Shown here piece after piece: positions 9,513 through 18,543 of a DNA stretch of 64,000 nucleotides. The position numbers and the translations under genes were made by a program. This DNA comes from Marivita geojedonensis (GTDB lineage Bacteria; Pseudomonadota; Alphaproteobacteria; Rhodobacterales; Rhodobacteraceae), in NCBI RefSeq assembly GCF_002115805.1, contig NZ_JFKC01000017.1, positions 1-64,000 of the forward strand. Reading direction: 5' to 3'. Under the pieces are notes generated by a model. It saw only the letters and a list, made by a program, of their open reading frames with translations, searched no databases and was not told where the DNA came from. How positions within the stretch are numbered: the first letter of the stretch is position 1; every line of letters begins with the position of its first letter.

Positions 9513-9559
9513 GTTTGGGGGGCTGGCCCCCCAAACGGATCGGATCGCGCCGCGATCCG
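9513..9559. repeat. Paired GC-rich palindromes (REP-like)
   Basis: An 11-bp perfect inverted repeat with a 2-base spacer (GTTTGGGGGGC TG GCCCCCCAAAC, 9513-9536) is followed at once by CGGATCGCG C CGCGATCCG (9541-9559). They lie between the convergent photolyase and soxF genes. The first probably terminates the photolyase transcript. The two-palindrome layout resembles repetitive extragenic elements. Confidence 0.6.
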
Positions 9560-9577
9560 AGACACCCCAAAAAGCGA

Positions 9578-9603
9578 AAGGCCGGGACATGAAGCCCGGC
9601 CTT
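9578..9603 (-). terminator. Terminator of the sox operon
   Basis: AAGGCCGGG and CCCGGCCTT form a 9-bp stem with an 8-base loop. On the minus strand it is followed by TCGCTTTTTGGGG. It sits 24 bases past the soxF stop and ends the soxXYZABCDEF unit. Confidence 0.8.
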
Positions 9604-9626
9604 CCCCAAATACCTGAATCAGAAGA

Positions 9627-10895
9627 TCACCCGAACATGTCGGTTGTGATCCCCTCATACCAGCCGATGCTTTCCTCGTAAGTCGCCTTGCGCAGCGCTG
9701 CGTCCTCGCCCGTCTGGCTGACAAAGCTCGACACGCTGGCGATCTTTTCGTCGTTCGGCTCGTAAGCCGCGCCGACTTTCACGCCATCATCGGTTGCAAT
9801 GAGCGACCAGCAGGTGTTCGAGAACTTCGCCAGGAACACGCGGCTGCCGGTGAGCGCACCGCGCACCGCCATCGCTGCGACCTTGGCCTGCGAATTCGCG
9901 GAATAGCCGGATTTCGGCATGTCGCCCTGATTGGTGGCGTCGCCCAGAATGTGGATGTTTTCATCCAGACGCGACACCATGCTGTGCCCATCGACAGGCG
10001 CCCAGTTGCCCTCGGTCAGACCGGCAGCGTCGCAGATCAGACCCGCCTTCTGCGCCGGGATCACGTTGACCACGTCAGCCTTCACCACTTCGCCGTCGAT
10101 GTTGACGGTCATGGCGGCTGGATCGACCGTCACGTTGCCGCCACCGAAATCCGGACCGATGCGTTCGACCATGCCGGTGTAATGCTTCTGCCAGCCTTCT
10201 TCGAACAGCGCCTGTTTCGAGAACTTTTCCTTCGGATCGGCAATGATGATCTTGGCCGTCGGATTGGTCTCTTTCAGGACATGCGCCACCATCGAGATCC
10301 GTTCATACGGTCCCGGCGGACAACGGTACGGATTGGGTGGTGCGACCATCACATAGGTGCCGCCTTCGGGCATCGCCATGATCTGTGCCTTGAGCAACTC
10401 GGTCTGGCTGCCAGCCTTGTAGGCGTGGGGCATCGCGTTCTGCGCCGAGAGGTCCCAACCGGGCACCGAGCCTTCGACGAAGTCGATACCGGGGCTGAGA
10501 ATCAGCCGGTCATAGGGAACCGATCCACCACCGGCCAGAGACACGGTCTTGGCATCGCGGTCCACCCCTGTGGCCCAGTCATGCACCACGTTGATTCCGT
10601 ATTCCGAGGCCAGTTTGCCGTAGGAATGCGCGATGCTGTTCAGATCCCGGAACCCGCCGATATAGAGGTTCGAAAAGAAGCAGGTGTAATAGGTGCGCGT
10701 CGGTTCGATCAGGGTCACGTCGATCTCGCCCGCGCTGTCCTTGGCGATGTAACGGGCGGCGGTCGCGCCCCCGGCACCGCCGCCGACAACCACCACCTTG
10801 GGTTTGCCGTGCGAGGCCGCATGCACCATGGGCGCGCTCAACGTCGATGCGGCCGCCATCCCGGTGCCGACAAAGACACGTCTGTTCAGTTTCAT
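9627..10895 (-). CDS. soxF: SoxF, flavoprotein of the sulfide dehydrogenase/flavocytochrome c type
   Basis: SoxF is a periplasmic FAD protein related to the flavoprotein subunit of flavocytochrome c sulfide dehydrogenase; in other Sox systems it raises the thiosulfate-oxidation rate. The 422-aa product has a Tat signal (NRRVFVGTG), the FAD dinucleotide loop VVVVGGGAGGATAARYI near residues 35-50, and paired cysteines (YTCFFSN and later RCPP) of the sulfide-quinone/FCSD redox centre. The ATG at 10895 was chosen for its GGAGGAGA site and the signal peptide. It follows soxE, its likely cytochrome partner, and is the last gene of the operon. Confidence 0.94.
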   Translation of the reverse strand: MKLNRRVFVGTGMAAASTLSAPMVHAASHGKPKVVVVGGGAGGATAARYIAKDSAGEIDVTLIEPTRTYYTCFFSNLYIGGFRDLNSIAHSYGKLASEYGINVVHDWATGVDRDAKTVSLAGGGSVPYDRLILSPGIDFVEGSVPGWDLSAQNAMPHAYKAGSQTELLKAQIMAMPEGGTYVMVAPPNPYRCPPGPYERISMVAHVLKETNPTAKIIIADPKEKFSKQALFEEGWQKHYTGMVERIGPDFGGGNVTVDPAAMTVNIDGEVVKADVVNVIPAQKAGLICDAAGLTEGNWAPVDGHSMVSRLDENIHILGDATNQGDMPKSGYSANSQAKVAAMAVRGALTGSRVFLAKFSNTCWSLIATDDGVKVGAAYEPNDEKIASVSSFVSQTGEDAALRKATYEESIGWYEGITTDMFG

Positions 10896-10947
10896 GTTTC
10901 TCCTCCCGTTCACAAAACAACCCTTACTCGGAGGCTTCTCGAGAGCC

Positions 10948-11910
10948 TTACTCGAGCTGGGCAAAATACGCCGCGAGCGCGGCGATCTCTTCGTCCGACA
11001 ACCGGGATGCCATCATCTGCATCACCGGATGTGGTCTGATCTGTCTTTTGTAAGCGTGCATGGCGACCACGAAATCTTCGGTCGGCCACTGAATGATCGA
11101 GGGAATCCCCTGATCAGATCCGTCCTGCTGGTGGCAGGTCTTGCACTCGCTGGCGAGGTATTCGCCGTAGTCCGTGTCGCCCACGATGGCCAGCACCTCA
11201 GGAGACAGCTCGACCTCGCGCGCCTGCGCGGTGGGCGCGGCTTCGGGAATGTTCTGCGGGCTGGCCGAGAACTGGCGCAGGTAGGCCAGGATGTCCGACC
11301 GGTCCTGGGGGTCTTTCAGACCGGCGAAATTCATCCGCGTCCGCGACACCAGCGCCTTGGGGTTTTCGAGATAGGCGTTGAGGGTTTCAAGCTCCCAGGT
11401 CAGACCGTCTGATCCCATCATCGCCATATCGTCGGAATAGCGGAAGCCGTCATGCGCGCCGGCGCGCCGTCCGAAAATTCCGTTAAGATGCGGTCCGATC
11501 CGGTCCGTCGCGCCCTGCCCGATCTGGTGGCAGGACCGACATTGCGCAAAAACCTCTTCGCCGCGAGACGGATCACCGAATTCGAGGCCGGTTGCATCGG
11601 CCACAATGGTGTCTGGTTCAGGTGCTGCAACAGGCGGCTCCGGGGCAGCAGCCGCAGTCTTCGCGGCTTCCACCGCTTCCAGCGCGGTTGCAAGCGATGC
11701 CTCAAGTTCCGATATTTTTTCTTTTAATTCCGCGCCTTGCGCAATCTGATCGACCAAGGCGGCATTGCTGGATTCGAGCTGTGACAGGCGATCCGTCAGC
11801 GCGGCAAGCTCCTGCGACCGGTAATCGCGTGCGGTCCACCCGTATGCAGCGCCAAGCACAAGCGCAGCACCGCCAAGAACCGATACGAAGATACCCGCAG
11901 TGTTTGCCAT
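10948..11910 (-). CDS. soxE: SoxE, dihaem c-type cytochrome with membrane anchor
   Basis: SoxE is the cytochrome partner of SoxF. The 320-aa protein has an uncleaved-looking hydrophobic N-terminus (about 5-25) and then a predicted coiled coil (about 30-85). After an Ala/Pro linker comes a cytochrome c2-like domain with haem site CRSCH (124-128), then a second small domain with CKTCH (256-260) like the FCSD cytochrome. The first haem domain closely resembles the C-terminal domain of SoxD (GFxYSxxM ... TRMNFAGLKD), suggesting duplication. The anchor and coiled coil suggest it is tethered to the inner membrane. A hairpin separates it from soxD. Confidence 0.9.
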   Translation of the reverse strand: MANTAGIFVSVLGGAALVLGAAYGWTARDYRSQELAALTDRLSQLESSNAALVDQIAQGAELKEKISELEASLATALEAVEAAKTAAAAPEPPVAAPEPDTIVADATGLEFGDPSRGEEVFAQCRSCHQIGQGATDRIGPHLNGIFGRRAGAHDGFRYSDDMAMMGSDGLTWELETLNAYLENPKALVSRTRMNFAGLKDPQDRSDILAYLRQFSASPQNIPEAAPTAQAREVELSPEVLAIVGDTDYGEYLASECKTCHQQDGSDQGIPSIIQWPTEDFVVAMHAYKRQIRPHPVMQMMASRLSDEEIAALAAYFAQLE

Positions 11911-11971
11911 GATCACTCGTCCCAGTGAGCCCGAACACGGGCAAGGCCTCAAATCATACTCGCACAAAAGC

Positions 11972-11995
11972 CGCGGCGGGGCAGTCCCCGCCGCG
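11972..11995 (-). terminator. Intra-operon terminator-like hairpin, soxD/soxE
   Basis: A perfect 10-bp stem (CGCGGCGGGG / CCCCGCCGCG) with a 4-base loop is followed on the minus strand by GCTTTTGTG. It lies within the 94-base soxD-soxE gap and could partly stop transcription into soxEF. Confidence 0.6.
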
Positions 11996-12004
11996 CTGGC
12001 AATT

Positions 12005-13189
12005 TTACTTGAAGGTCGACAGATACGCAGTCACGGCCGCGATATCTTCTTCGCTCTTCAGGCCCGCAAAGCTCATCTTGGTGCCCTTGGCGTACCCGCG
12101 CGGGTCCGCAAGGAAGGCTGCGAGCGTTTCCGGAGTCCATGTCCCGTCCATTTCAGACAGGGTCTTGGAATACTTGAACCCGTCAACCGCCGCGATGTCC
12201 GCGCCGACAACACCGTTCAGGACCGGACCGGAGCGGTTCTTCGCGCCGTCTCCAACCTGGTGACAGGCCTTGCACTTGCCAAAGACCTTTTCACCAGCGG
12301 CGACCAGTTCCGGGTCCGCGCCAGCGTCCGCTTCGGCAGCAACCTCGACAGGCGCAGCTTCGGCCGCTTCGGCAACAGGCTCTGCAGCTGCTTCCTGCAC
12401 GACGGGTGCCGCTTCGGTTGCGGCTGCCGCGCCTTCTTCCTCGGGCGTCACATCCAGCACGGTTGCGCGCATGGTGATCTCCACGCTGTCCTTGCAGTTT
12501 TCCATGCAAGGCTCGCTGCGCCAGATCGAATATTCTGTCTCGGCGCGGTCATCGATGATGAAGCCATTGGCATTCGGCATCTCGACTTCGAGGAAGTTCT
12601 CGTTGCTCAGAACGAAATCGTCATCGACGAGGAAGTTCGAATACAGGATGTAAGCCACGATGGCATAGACATCGTCATTGCTGAGCGTCTGAGCGTTGCC
12701 ATAGGGCATGGACCGGTGGACATAATCCCACGCAGTCGACAGATAGGGCCAGTAGCTGCCCACGGTCTTGACCGGGTCTTCATCTGCCAGCGTGCCTTCG
12801 CCGCCTGCCAGTTCGGGCCAGTTGTCCACACCTTCGGCAAACTCGCCGTGGCAGACCGCGCAGTTCTCCGAGAAAATCATCTCGCCGTCTGCAACGGAAC
12901 CCGATCCGACCGGAAGACCGGTGCCATCCGGGCTGACATCCACATCCCATGCGGCGATTTCTTCGGGCAGAGCCGGGCGGCCAAGACCGAGTTTGCCTTC
13001 GCCTGCGCCGGTCGAGGCATTCGCCGCACCGACCAGAGCGCTGGACACGACAACCGGTTCGATGGTCGTCATGACGGCGGGGTTCTCAGGAAAATCGGCA
13101 ATGTTGCGGTCGGCAAAGTTCACCGCCATCGTCAGCACAGCCAACGTGCCGAGGCCAGCGCCGCCGAATAGTTTAAGAGACTTCGACAT
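12005..13189 (-). CDS. soxD: SoxD, dihaem cytochrome c of sulfane dehydrogenase
   Basis: SoxD accepts electrons from the molybdenum protein SoxC in oxidation of SoxY-bound sulfane sulfur. The 394-aa protein has an N-terminal signal/anchor (about 5-25), a first cytochrome domain with CAVCH (110-114), an Ala/Glu-rich linker (about 250-292) and a second c2-type domain with CKACH (306-310). C228 and C232 (EPCMENC) lie between the domains. Its start overlaps the soxC stop region by 17 bases, indicating translational coupling. Confidence 0.96.
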   Translation of the reverse strand: MSKSLKLFGGAGLGTLAVLTMAVNFADRNIADFPENPAVMTTIEPVVVSSALVGAANASTGAGEGKLGLGRPALPEEIAAWDVDVSPDGTGLPVGSGSVADGEMIFSENCAVCHGEFAEGVDNWPELAGGEGTLADEDPVKTVGSYWPYLSTAWDYVHRSMPYGNAQTLSNDDVYAIVAYILYSNFLVDDDFVLSNENFLEVEMPNANGFIIDDRAETEYSIWRSEPCMENCKDSVEITMRATVLDVTPEEEGAAAATEAAPVVQEAAAEPVAEAAEAAPVEVAAEADAGADPELVAAGEKVFGKCKACHQVGDGAKNRSGPVLNGVVGADIAAVDGFKYSKTLSEMDGTWTPETLAAFLADPRGYAKGTKMSFAGLKSEEDIAAVTAYLSTFK

Positions 13190-14447
13190 TTTCGGCCTCC
13201 CCGTTTGGCATCACGTGCCAGGTCTGAATGCAGTTGTTGTGGTAGATGGAGTTCTCACCGCGCACTTCGCGCAGCTGTGCCTTGGTCGGCTGAACATATC
13301 CGGTTTCGTCAATGGCGCGGGATTGCAGCAGCATTTCTTCGCCGTTCCATTCGGTGTCGAGATAGAAGCGGGTCAGTGCCATTTTCTCGCCCGGCTTCGC
13401 CAGACGCGCGGTTTCCCATGTCTTGCCACCGTCCTTGGACACGTCCACGCGGGTGATCGCGCCGTGGCCGGACCATGCAAGGCCCGTGATAACCAGCGGT
13501 CCTGCGCCATGCGTGATGGGCGACTGCGGGCTGGGCGAGGTGATGACGGATTTCGCGTCCATCACCCATGTCCACTTGCGGCTGGTGCCGTCGGCCAGAG
13601 TGTCAGTGTATTTCGACGTTTCCTCGCGGCTTTCGACCGCGTTTGCCGTGACCTCAATGCGGCGGAGCCACTTGACCCACATGTTGCCTTCCCAGCCGGG
13701 AACGACAAGGCGGACAGGGTAGCCGTGCTCTTTGCGCAGCGCCTCACCGTTCGCCTTGAACGCGACCAGAACATCGTCCAAAGCCTTGTCCATCGGGATC
13801 GAGCGACCGTTTGAGGACGCATCCGCACCTTCGACATAGACCCACTTGTCGGCCAGATCGCCGGCGGCTTCGAGACCTGCTTCGTTCAGAAGGGTACGCA
13901 GGGACACGCCGGTATATTCCATGTTGTGGATCATACCGTGGGTGAACTGCGCGCCGTTCAGCTGAGCGCCTGCCCATTCCATGCCGGTGTTCGCGGCACA
14001 TTCACAGAAATAGACGTGGTTCTCGCGCGGGAAGCGTTCCAGATCGGCATAGCTGAACACCAGCGGTGTATCGACCAGACCGTTGATCATCAGGCGGTAG
14101 TCTTCCTTGCGCAGTTCGATCGCGCCCGAATGGTGGCGTTCAAACGCACAGCCCTGCGGCGTGATCGTGCCGTCCAGCGCGTGAATCGGGGTAAAGTTGA
14201 TCGAGCTTGTCGTATCAGCGGTCAGCCATTCCACGTTGCGGCGCACCACATCGCTTTCATACTGGATCGGCAGGCCGTATGGCGTGGCGTCCACGCCGTC
14301 GCCGAACACGGTGGCCCATTCCTGCACTTCGGTGATCAGCGGATCGGGACCATTTGCCCGCGCAGCGCCCGCAGCGGTCAGCCCCGCCGCAGCCGCAGCA
14401 GAGCCCCGCAGGAACGCGCGGCGGGAGGGTTTGAGCATATCAGACAT
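13173..14447 (-). CDS. soxC: SoxC, molybdenum subunit of sulfane dehydrogenase
   Basis: SoxC is a sulfite-oxidase-family molybdoprotein that oxidises the sulfane sulfur on SoxY, sparing the organism from depositing sulfur globules. The 424-aa product has a Tat signal (SRRAFLRGS, residues 8-16), the molybdenum-cofactor domain with likely Mo ligand C150 in FCECAANTG, and a C-terminal Mo-cofactor dimerisation domain ([19 protein letters not shown]). Export folded by Tat fits cofactor loading in the cytoplasm. It follows soxB by 20 bases and overlaps soxD. Confidence 0.97.
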   Translation of the reverse strand: MSDMLKPSRRAFLRGSAAAAAGLTAAGAARANGPDPLITEVQEWATVFGDGVDATPYGLPIQYESDVVRRNVEWLTADTTSSINFTPIHALDGTITPQGCAFERHHSGAIELRKEDYRLMINGLVDTPLVFSYADLERFPRENHVYFCECAANTGMEWAGAQLNGAQFTHGMIHNMEYTGVSLRTLLNEAGLEAAGDLADKWVYVEGADASSNGRSIPMDKALDDVLVAFKANGEALRKEHGYPVRLVVPGWEGNMWVKWLRRIEVTANAVESREETSKYTDTLADGTSRKWTWVMDAKSVITSPSPQSPITHGAGPLVITGLAWSGHGAITRVDVSKDGGKTWETARLAKPGEKMALTRFYLDTEWNGEEMLLQSRAIDETGYVQPTKAQLREVRGENSIYHNNCIQTWHVMPNGEAENVEVS

Positions 14448-14467
14448 ATCTCACACTCCGGTTGAAG

Positions 14468-16165
14468 TTACGCGCCCACGACCGTGACGCTGTCATTGGG
14501 TTGAACGGTGACGGTGCCGAGCTTCTTGATATGTGCTTCGACCACGTCCCAGATTTGCGGACCTTCAGTGCCCTCATTGACGGACGCCCAGCCAGCGACG
14601 ACATAATTCTTCGCTGGATCAATGGCTTCGCCTGTCTTGAGCAGGGTCATGTCGGTGATCCGTTCGCCCTGCGGCTTGGACACATCGATGCGGTAGCCCA
14701 TGCCACCGATGCGCACCATGTCGCCACCCTGCTGGTAGTAGGGATCGGGGTTGAAGATGTTGTCGGCCACGTCTTCGAGGATCACCTTGATGAACTCGCC
14801 GGTCATCTCGGTCCGGTACGCCTTGCCATAGGTCATGGACGTGACGTTCCAGATGTCTTCGCGGGTGATGTCGTCGCCCGGAATGAGGCTCGGACCCCAA
14901 CGCACGCCCGGCGACATGGCGATATCGGCCTCGCGTTCGCTCATCAGGGCGTCGCAGATCAGGTCGTCCCATGTGCCGTTGAAGTTGCCACGGCGGTACA
15001 GCAGGCTGTCGGTCTGCCCGATCACCTCTTCCAGCTCGGCCTTGAATGGCGCGCGCTGTTCGTCGATGAGCGCGGTCATTTCCGCATCGGGTTCGATCAC
15101 ATCCGAGAAAATCGGGATCAGCTTGTGACGGAAGCCCATCATGCGACCGTTCTGAATATCCAGATCGACACGGCTGACGAACTTGCCGTTGGAGCCGGAG
15201 GCCACGATGATCGTTTCGCCCACCAAAACCGGTTCCGGCAGCGCATCATGTGTGTGGCCCGACAGGATCACGTCGATCCCGGTGACCTTGCCCGCCATGC
15301 TCTTGTCCACGTCAAAGCCGTTGTGGCTGAGGCAGACGACACATTCGGCACCCTGGGCGCGTACTTCGTCGACCATGGCCTGCATGTTCTCGTCGCGGAT
15401 ACCGAAGGAGTATTCCGGGAACATCCAGCCGGGGTTCGCAATCGGCATGTACGGGAAGGCCTGACCGATGACTGCGATTTTGACGCCACCGCGTTCGAAG
15501 AACTGGTAGGGCGGGAACAGCTCGGCCGGTTCGTCCCATTCGGCGTCAAAGATGTTCTGTCCCAGCGCGGCAAAGGGAAGACCTTCGACAATCTCTGCCA
15601 CACGATCCGATCCAAGGGTGAATTCCCAGTGGAAGGTCATCGCGTCAGGGCGCAGCTGGTTCATCACGTTGACCATGTCCTGCCCCTCGGTGTGGTAGCA
15701 AGTGTAGGACCCGTGCCATGTATCACCACCATCCAGCAGCAGAGCGTCGGGACGGTCGGCCCGGATCGCGTTGACCACTGTGGCCACGCGATCCAGTCCC
15801 CCTACGCGCCCGTAAGCCTTGGCCAGGGAGGAGAAGTCGCCAGAGCTGAGCGCGTAATGCGATGGGCTGCCGTCATCGATGCCGTAAAGCTTGCGGAAAT
15901 CGGCCCCGGTCACGTGCGGTACCGCACCCCGGTTGTCGCCTACCCCGATGTTCACCGACGGTTCGCGGAAATAGATCGGCTTGAGCTGAGCGTGGATGTC
16001 CGTGACGTGGATCAGCGAGACATTACCAAAGGTGTCGAACTGCAAGAGCTGGTCTTGCGTCAGTGCCTGCTGTGCCGCCAGCCGGGACCAGTTGCCAAAG
16101 CCGGACGCGCCCACCAAAGCGGACGCGGCCATCGACACCTGAAGGAAATCGCGACGTGATATCAT
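14468..16165 (-). CDS. soxB: SoxB, thiosulfohydrolase
   Basis: SoxB is the periplasmic dimanganese enzyme that hydrolyses the terminal sulfate from SoxY-bound thiosulfate. At 565 aa it matches the family. The Tat signal starts ISRRDFLQ, and metal-site motifs are IHVTDIHAQL (D56, H58), LLLDGGDTWHGS and SGHTHDALPEP, typical of the 5'-nucleotidase superfamily. The ATG at 16165 was taken because the twin-arginine motif follows directly and AAGG lies upstream; an earlier in-frame ATG adds 10 residues without a signal-peptide character. Confidence 0.97.
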   Translation of the reverse strand: MISRRDFLQVSMAASALVGASGFGNWSRLAAQQALTQDQLLQFDTFGNVSLIHVTDIHAQLKPIYFREPSVNIGVGDNRGAVPHVTGADFRKLYGIDDGSPSHYALSSGDFSSLAKAYGRVGGLDRVATVVNAIRADRPDALLLDGGDTWHGSYTCYHTEGQDMVNVMNQLRPDAMTFHWEFTLGSDRVAEIVEGLPFAALGQNIFDAEWDEPAELFPPYQFFERGGVKIAVIGQAFPYMPIANPGWMFPEYSFGIRDENMQAMVDEVRAQGAECVVCLSHNGFDVDKSMAGKVTGIDVILSGHTHDALPEPVLVGETIIVASGSNGKFVSRVDLDIQNGRMMGFRHKLIPIFSDVIEPDAEMTALIDEQRAPFKAELEEVIGQTDSLLYRRGNFNGTWDDLICDALMSEREADIAMSPGVRWGPSLIPGDDITREDIWNVTSMTYGKAYRTEMTGEFIKVILEDVADNIFNPDPYYQQGGDMVRIGGMGYRIDVSKPQGERITDMTLLKTGEAIDPAKNYVVAGWASVNEGTEGPQIWDVVEAHIKKLGTVTVQPNDSVTVVGA

Positions 16166-16228
16166 GGGAGGGCCTTCTTGGATTTCCGAACACACATTCG
16201 CATGTGTGAATAGGTTGGGTGGAAGAAA

Positions 16229-16252
16229 GCCCGCGCCATCAATGACGCGGGC
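16229..16252 (-). terminator. Intra-operon terminator-like hairpin, soxA/soxB
   Basis: On the minus strand a 10-bp stem with one wobble (GCCCGCGTCA / TGGCGCGGGC) encloses a TTGA loop and is followed by TTTCTTCC. It starts 8 bases past the soxA stop, within the 94-base gap to soxB. A second small dyad, CACACAT TCGC ATGTGTG, lies between it and soxB. Confidence 0.6.
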
Positions 16253-16259
16253 CCTCAGG

Positions 16260-17111
16260 TTATTGACGGACCGACGGTCCTTCGACGCTCAGGCCGTTGC
16301 CGCGAGAGGCGACGTAGACTTCGAGCGCGACGAATTCAGGCGAACCGACGGCGAATGTCTCGGCACGGGTGTCGCGGATACAGCCGCGGAAGCGGTTGTG
16401 CACCTGAACGAGCCCAGCGTTCTTGAGACGGTAAGTCGGGAACCCGTTGATCTGGCCCTGAGACAGGTGGTCGGCACGGATGTAGTTGCCGTAGTTCTGC
16501 TCATGGCAGCTCGCACAGGACAGTTCGAGCTGGCCGTAACGGGTGTAGTAAATTTCCTTGCCTTTTTCGTAGTACTCGGCGGCGGGGCCGTCGATTGCCA
16601 CGTTCACCGGCATACCGCGCGACTGAACCGTGATGAGCGCTTCCATCGCGGTCATTTCGGCTTTGTCGTACTTGTAAGGCTCTGCGCCCATCTGTTCGGT
16701 GCGGCAATTGTTGATCTGCATCGCCAGGGTGCGCATTTCACCGGCTTCGGCATTCCACTTCGGATACACCGCGCGAACGCCCTTCATGCTTTCGGGGCCT
16801 TCGTGGCAAGACGCGCAGGACTTCTCAGCAGTGCCTTCGACAGTGTTCCAGGCGTCCATTGCCTGATCCACGGCGATCATGCCGGGGTTGTCGAACGTGT
16901 CGAGCTGCATCGCCTGAGTGTCATCCTCGCGGAAGTGCCAACCCGAGATGATCGTGTCGATCCCGGTTTCTGCCATGTGCGCAGGCGCTGCTGTCTTGGA
17001 GATCATCTCCTGACCGTCGATGACAAGCGCATCATCATCCGCGCCACCGGCGAAAACCATCGGAGCCGAAATCGCCAGCGCGGCCAACGCTGTCAGTGAC
17101 TTATATTTCAT
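16260..17111 (-). CDS. soxA: SoxA, dihaem c-type cytochrome
   Basis: SoxA with SoxX covalently attaches thiosulfate to the SoxY cysteine. The 283-aa protein has a Sec signal (cleavage near residue 21), haem motifs CASCH at 99-103 and 199-203, C136 in the segment between them, and C244 in FRGCIRDTRAE. In characterised SoxXA the cysteine of this last motif is the persulfidated axial ligand of the active-site haem. Two CxxCH motifs mark the dihaem type. The ATG at 17111 is supported by GGGAGGGAAC. A hairpin lies between soxZ and soxA. Confidence 0.96.
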   Translation of the reverse strand: MKYKSLTALAALAISAPMVFAGGADDDALVIDGQEMISKTAAPAHMAETGIDTIISGWHFREDDTQAMQLDTFDNPGMIAVDQAMDAWNTVEGTAEKSCASCHEGPESMKGVRAVYPKWNAEAGEMRTLAMQINNCRTEQMGAEPYKYDKAEMTAMEALITVQSRGMPVNVAIDGPAAEYYEKGKEIYYTRYGQLELSCASCHEQNYGNYIRADHLSQGQINGFPTYRLKNAGLVQVHNRFRGCIRDTRAETFAVGSPEFVALEVYVASRGNGLSVEGPSVRQ

Positions 17112-17132
17112 TCTGTTCCCTCCCAAAATTAC

Positions 17133-17158
17133 CCCTGCCCCGTGATATCGGGACAGGG
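17133..17158 (-). terminator. Intra-operon terminator-like hairpin, soxZ/soxA
   Basis: On the minus strand CCCTGTCCCG pairs with CGGGGCAGGG (one wobble) around a six-base loop and is followed by TAATTTTGGG. It occupies most of the 59-base soxZ-soxA gap and precedes the soxA ribosome site. Confidence 0.55.
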
Positions 17159-17170
17159 AGGAGCTTCTGC

Positions 17171-17497
17171 TCAGACCGTGATGGCTTTGTTGTCGTTGTA
17201 GACAGACCCGTCATCGTCATACCAGGTGAACGCGAATTCACCGGCTTCGGGCACTGTGGCCTCGAATTCGAAATACGGGTTGGTCGAAATCGCCGGTTCC
17301 ATTTTCACGTCGATGACGCTCTGGCCGTTGAACTCGCAGGTGAAGCGATTGATGATCGAGCGCGGGATCGGGTTGCCGTCGCCGTCCTTACGCTGGCCCG
17401 ATTCCATCGGGTGGCTGATCAGCGTCTTGATGGTGATCGCTTCACCAGCAGAGGCGGACTTGGGAACCTTGACGCGGGGTTTTACACCGGATGCCAT
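17171..17497 (-). CDS. soxZ: SoxZ, sulfur-carrier partner of SoxY
   Basis: SoxZ (108 aa) is the all-beta partner of SoxY in the heterodimeric carrier SoxYZ. It has no signal peptide; in known systems it is exported by riding with Tat-borne SoxY. Conserved segments are KPRVKVPKSASAGEAITIKTLISHPMESG near the N-terminus (several blocks), IPRSIINRFTCEFNG, and FEFEATVPEAGEFAFTWYDDDGS towards the end. It lies 31 bases after soxY. Confidence 0.96.
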   Translation of the reverse strand: MASGVKPRVKVPKSASAGEAITIKTLISHPMESGQRKDGDGNPIPRSIINRFTCEFNGQSVIDVKMEPAISTNPYFEFEATVPEAGEFAFTWYDDDGSVYNDNKAITV

Positions 17498-17528
17498 GTT
17501 TTCTCTCCTGAAATCTGAATGTTGACCG

Positions 17529-17945
17529 TTAGCCGCCGCAGCCGCCGATGGTGACCTTCACGGTCTTCGCGCTGCGTGCAAAGCTGCCATCTGCCAGTTT
17601 GGCAATGGCGACCACGTCCTGCGTGCCGGCAAGACGCATGCGCGTGCTTGCGGATTGGGACGCGGCCAGCGGGCCAAAGTTGAACGTCGCGACGCCCGGT
17701 GTCGGGTTGCCTGCGGCCAGAACCATGATTGCGGATGCACCCGGAGCCGAGACCGAAATCGGAACCGTGTTGCCGTTCTCGGCAATCTCGGGCGCGGTCA
17801 GTTCCACACCTGCGCCGCCGATTGCGGCACCGCCGGTGAATTCTGCGATTGCATCGTCAACCGCTGCGTTGGCGCGGAACGGCAGGACGAAGGTCAGCGC
17901 CGCTGCCCCACCCAGTGCCAAGGTTTCGCGTCTCGTGAAATCCAT
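17529..17945 (-). CDS. soxY: SoxY, covalent sulfur carrier
   Basis: SoxY binds sulfur intermediates on the cysteine of its flexible C-terminal arm. The 138-aa protein has a Tat signal (FTRRETLALGG), a compact beta domain and the diagnostic terminal GGCGG, making C136 the carrier cysteine. It lies between soxX and soxZ in the canonical order with short spacers, so XYZ are probably cotranslated in balanced amounts. Confidence 0.97.
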   Translation of the reverse strand: MDFTRRETLALGGAAALTFVLPFRANAAVDDAIAEFTGGAAIGGAGVELTAPEIAENGNTVPISVSAPGASAIMVLAAGNPTPGVATFNFGPLAASQSASTRMRLAGTQDVVAIAKLADGSFARSAKTVKVTIGGCGG

Positions 17946-17974
17946 GTCTTATCTCCTAATCCAGTGACAGCAGA

Positions 17975-18454
17975 TCAGCTGCCCTTAAGCGTCAGCAGGA
18001 ACGCCACCACATCTTCGATTTCCTGCGCCGTCAGAATGGGCGACAGGTCTTCTTCTTTTGCACCCTTGCCGGTGTAGCCATCACCGGGGCGGATGAATCC
18101 ACTGGTCTTGTAGAAGGCGGGCATGACGCTGCCTTCAAAGGTCATCTTGGCGTTGGCCACGATGCCGCGCAGTTCTTCGGCGCTGCGATAATCCGCGATG
18201 CCATCGAGGCTCGGACCCACTTCGCCATGGAACGGCGCATCGTTCAGCGCAGTCACGGCGTGGCACGCAACGCAGTTGCCCTTGCCGCGGTTGGTCATGA
18301 TCTTGGCACCATTGGCAGCGTCGCCGTCCGTGCCGGACAGCGATGCAGCGATCGCGCCGTATTCGTCGAATTGCACCTCACCCGGAGTGATCGGGTTGGC
18401 GATTGCTGCGGTCGCGCAAATCACGACTGCTGCGGAAATACCTGTTAGCTTCAT
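17975..18454 (-). CDS. soxX: SoxX, monohaem c-type cytochrome
   Basis: SoxX takes electrons from SoxA in thiosulfate attachment. The 159-aa precursor has a Sec signal (about 1-19), haem motif CVACH (61-65) and a likely axial methionine M111 in SVMPAFYK. It is the first gene of the soxXYZABCDEF unit. The 128-base gap upstream, before soxW, holds the near-perfect SoxR-type operator. Confidence 0.96.
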   Translation of the reverse strand: MKLTGISAAVVICATAAIANPITPGEVQFDEYGAIAASLSGTDGDAANGAKIMTNRGKGNCVACHAVTALNDAPFHGEVGPSLDGIADYRSAEELRGIVANAKMTFEGSVMPAFYKTSGFIRPGDGYTGKGAKEEDLSPILTAQEIEDVVAFLLTLKGS

Positions 18455-18543
18455 TGTCCCTCCCTTACCGCCCGGGTGTAGGCCCAGGCTGACATATGGC
18501 TTTGTATACCGTAGGCCACTGACCTTGATTCATGCAACATCAA

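Noticed and set aside
13173-13189. Overlap of soxC and soxD as a possible frameshift
   Set aside because: Both proteins are complete, with their own signal peptide or terminal motif. Short overlaps are normal in sox operons.
14462-16159. Long plus-strand open frame opposite soxB (565 aa)
   Set aside because: It is the mirror of a highly conserved gene with Tat signal and metal motifs on the other strand. The translated product has no domain, is His/Val/Asp-rich as GC-rich shadows are, and lacks a ribosome site.
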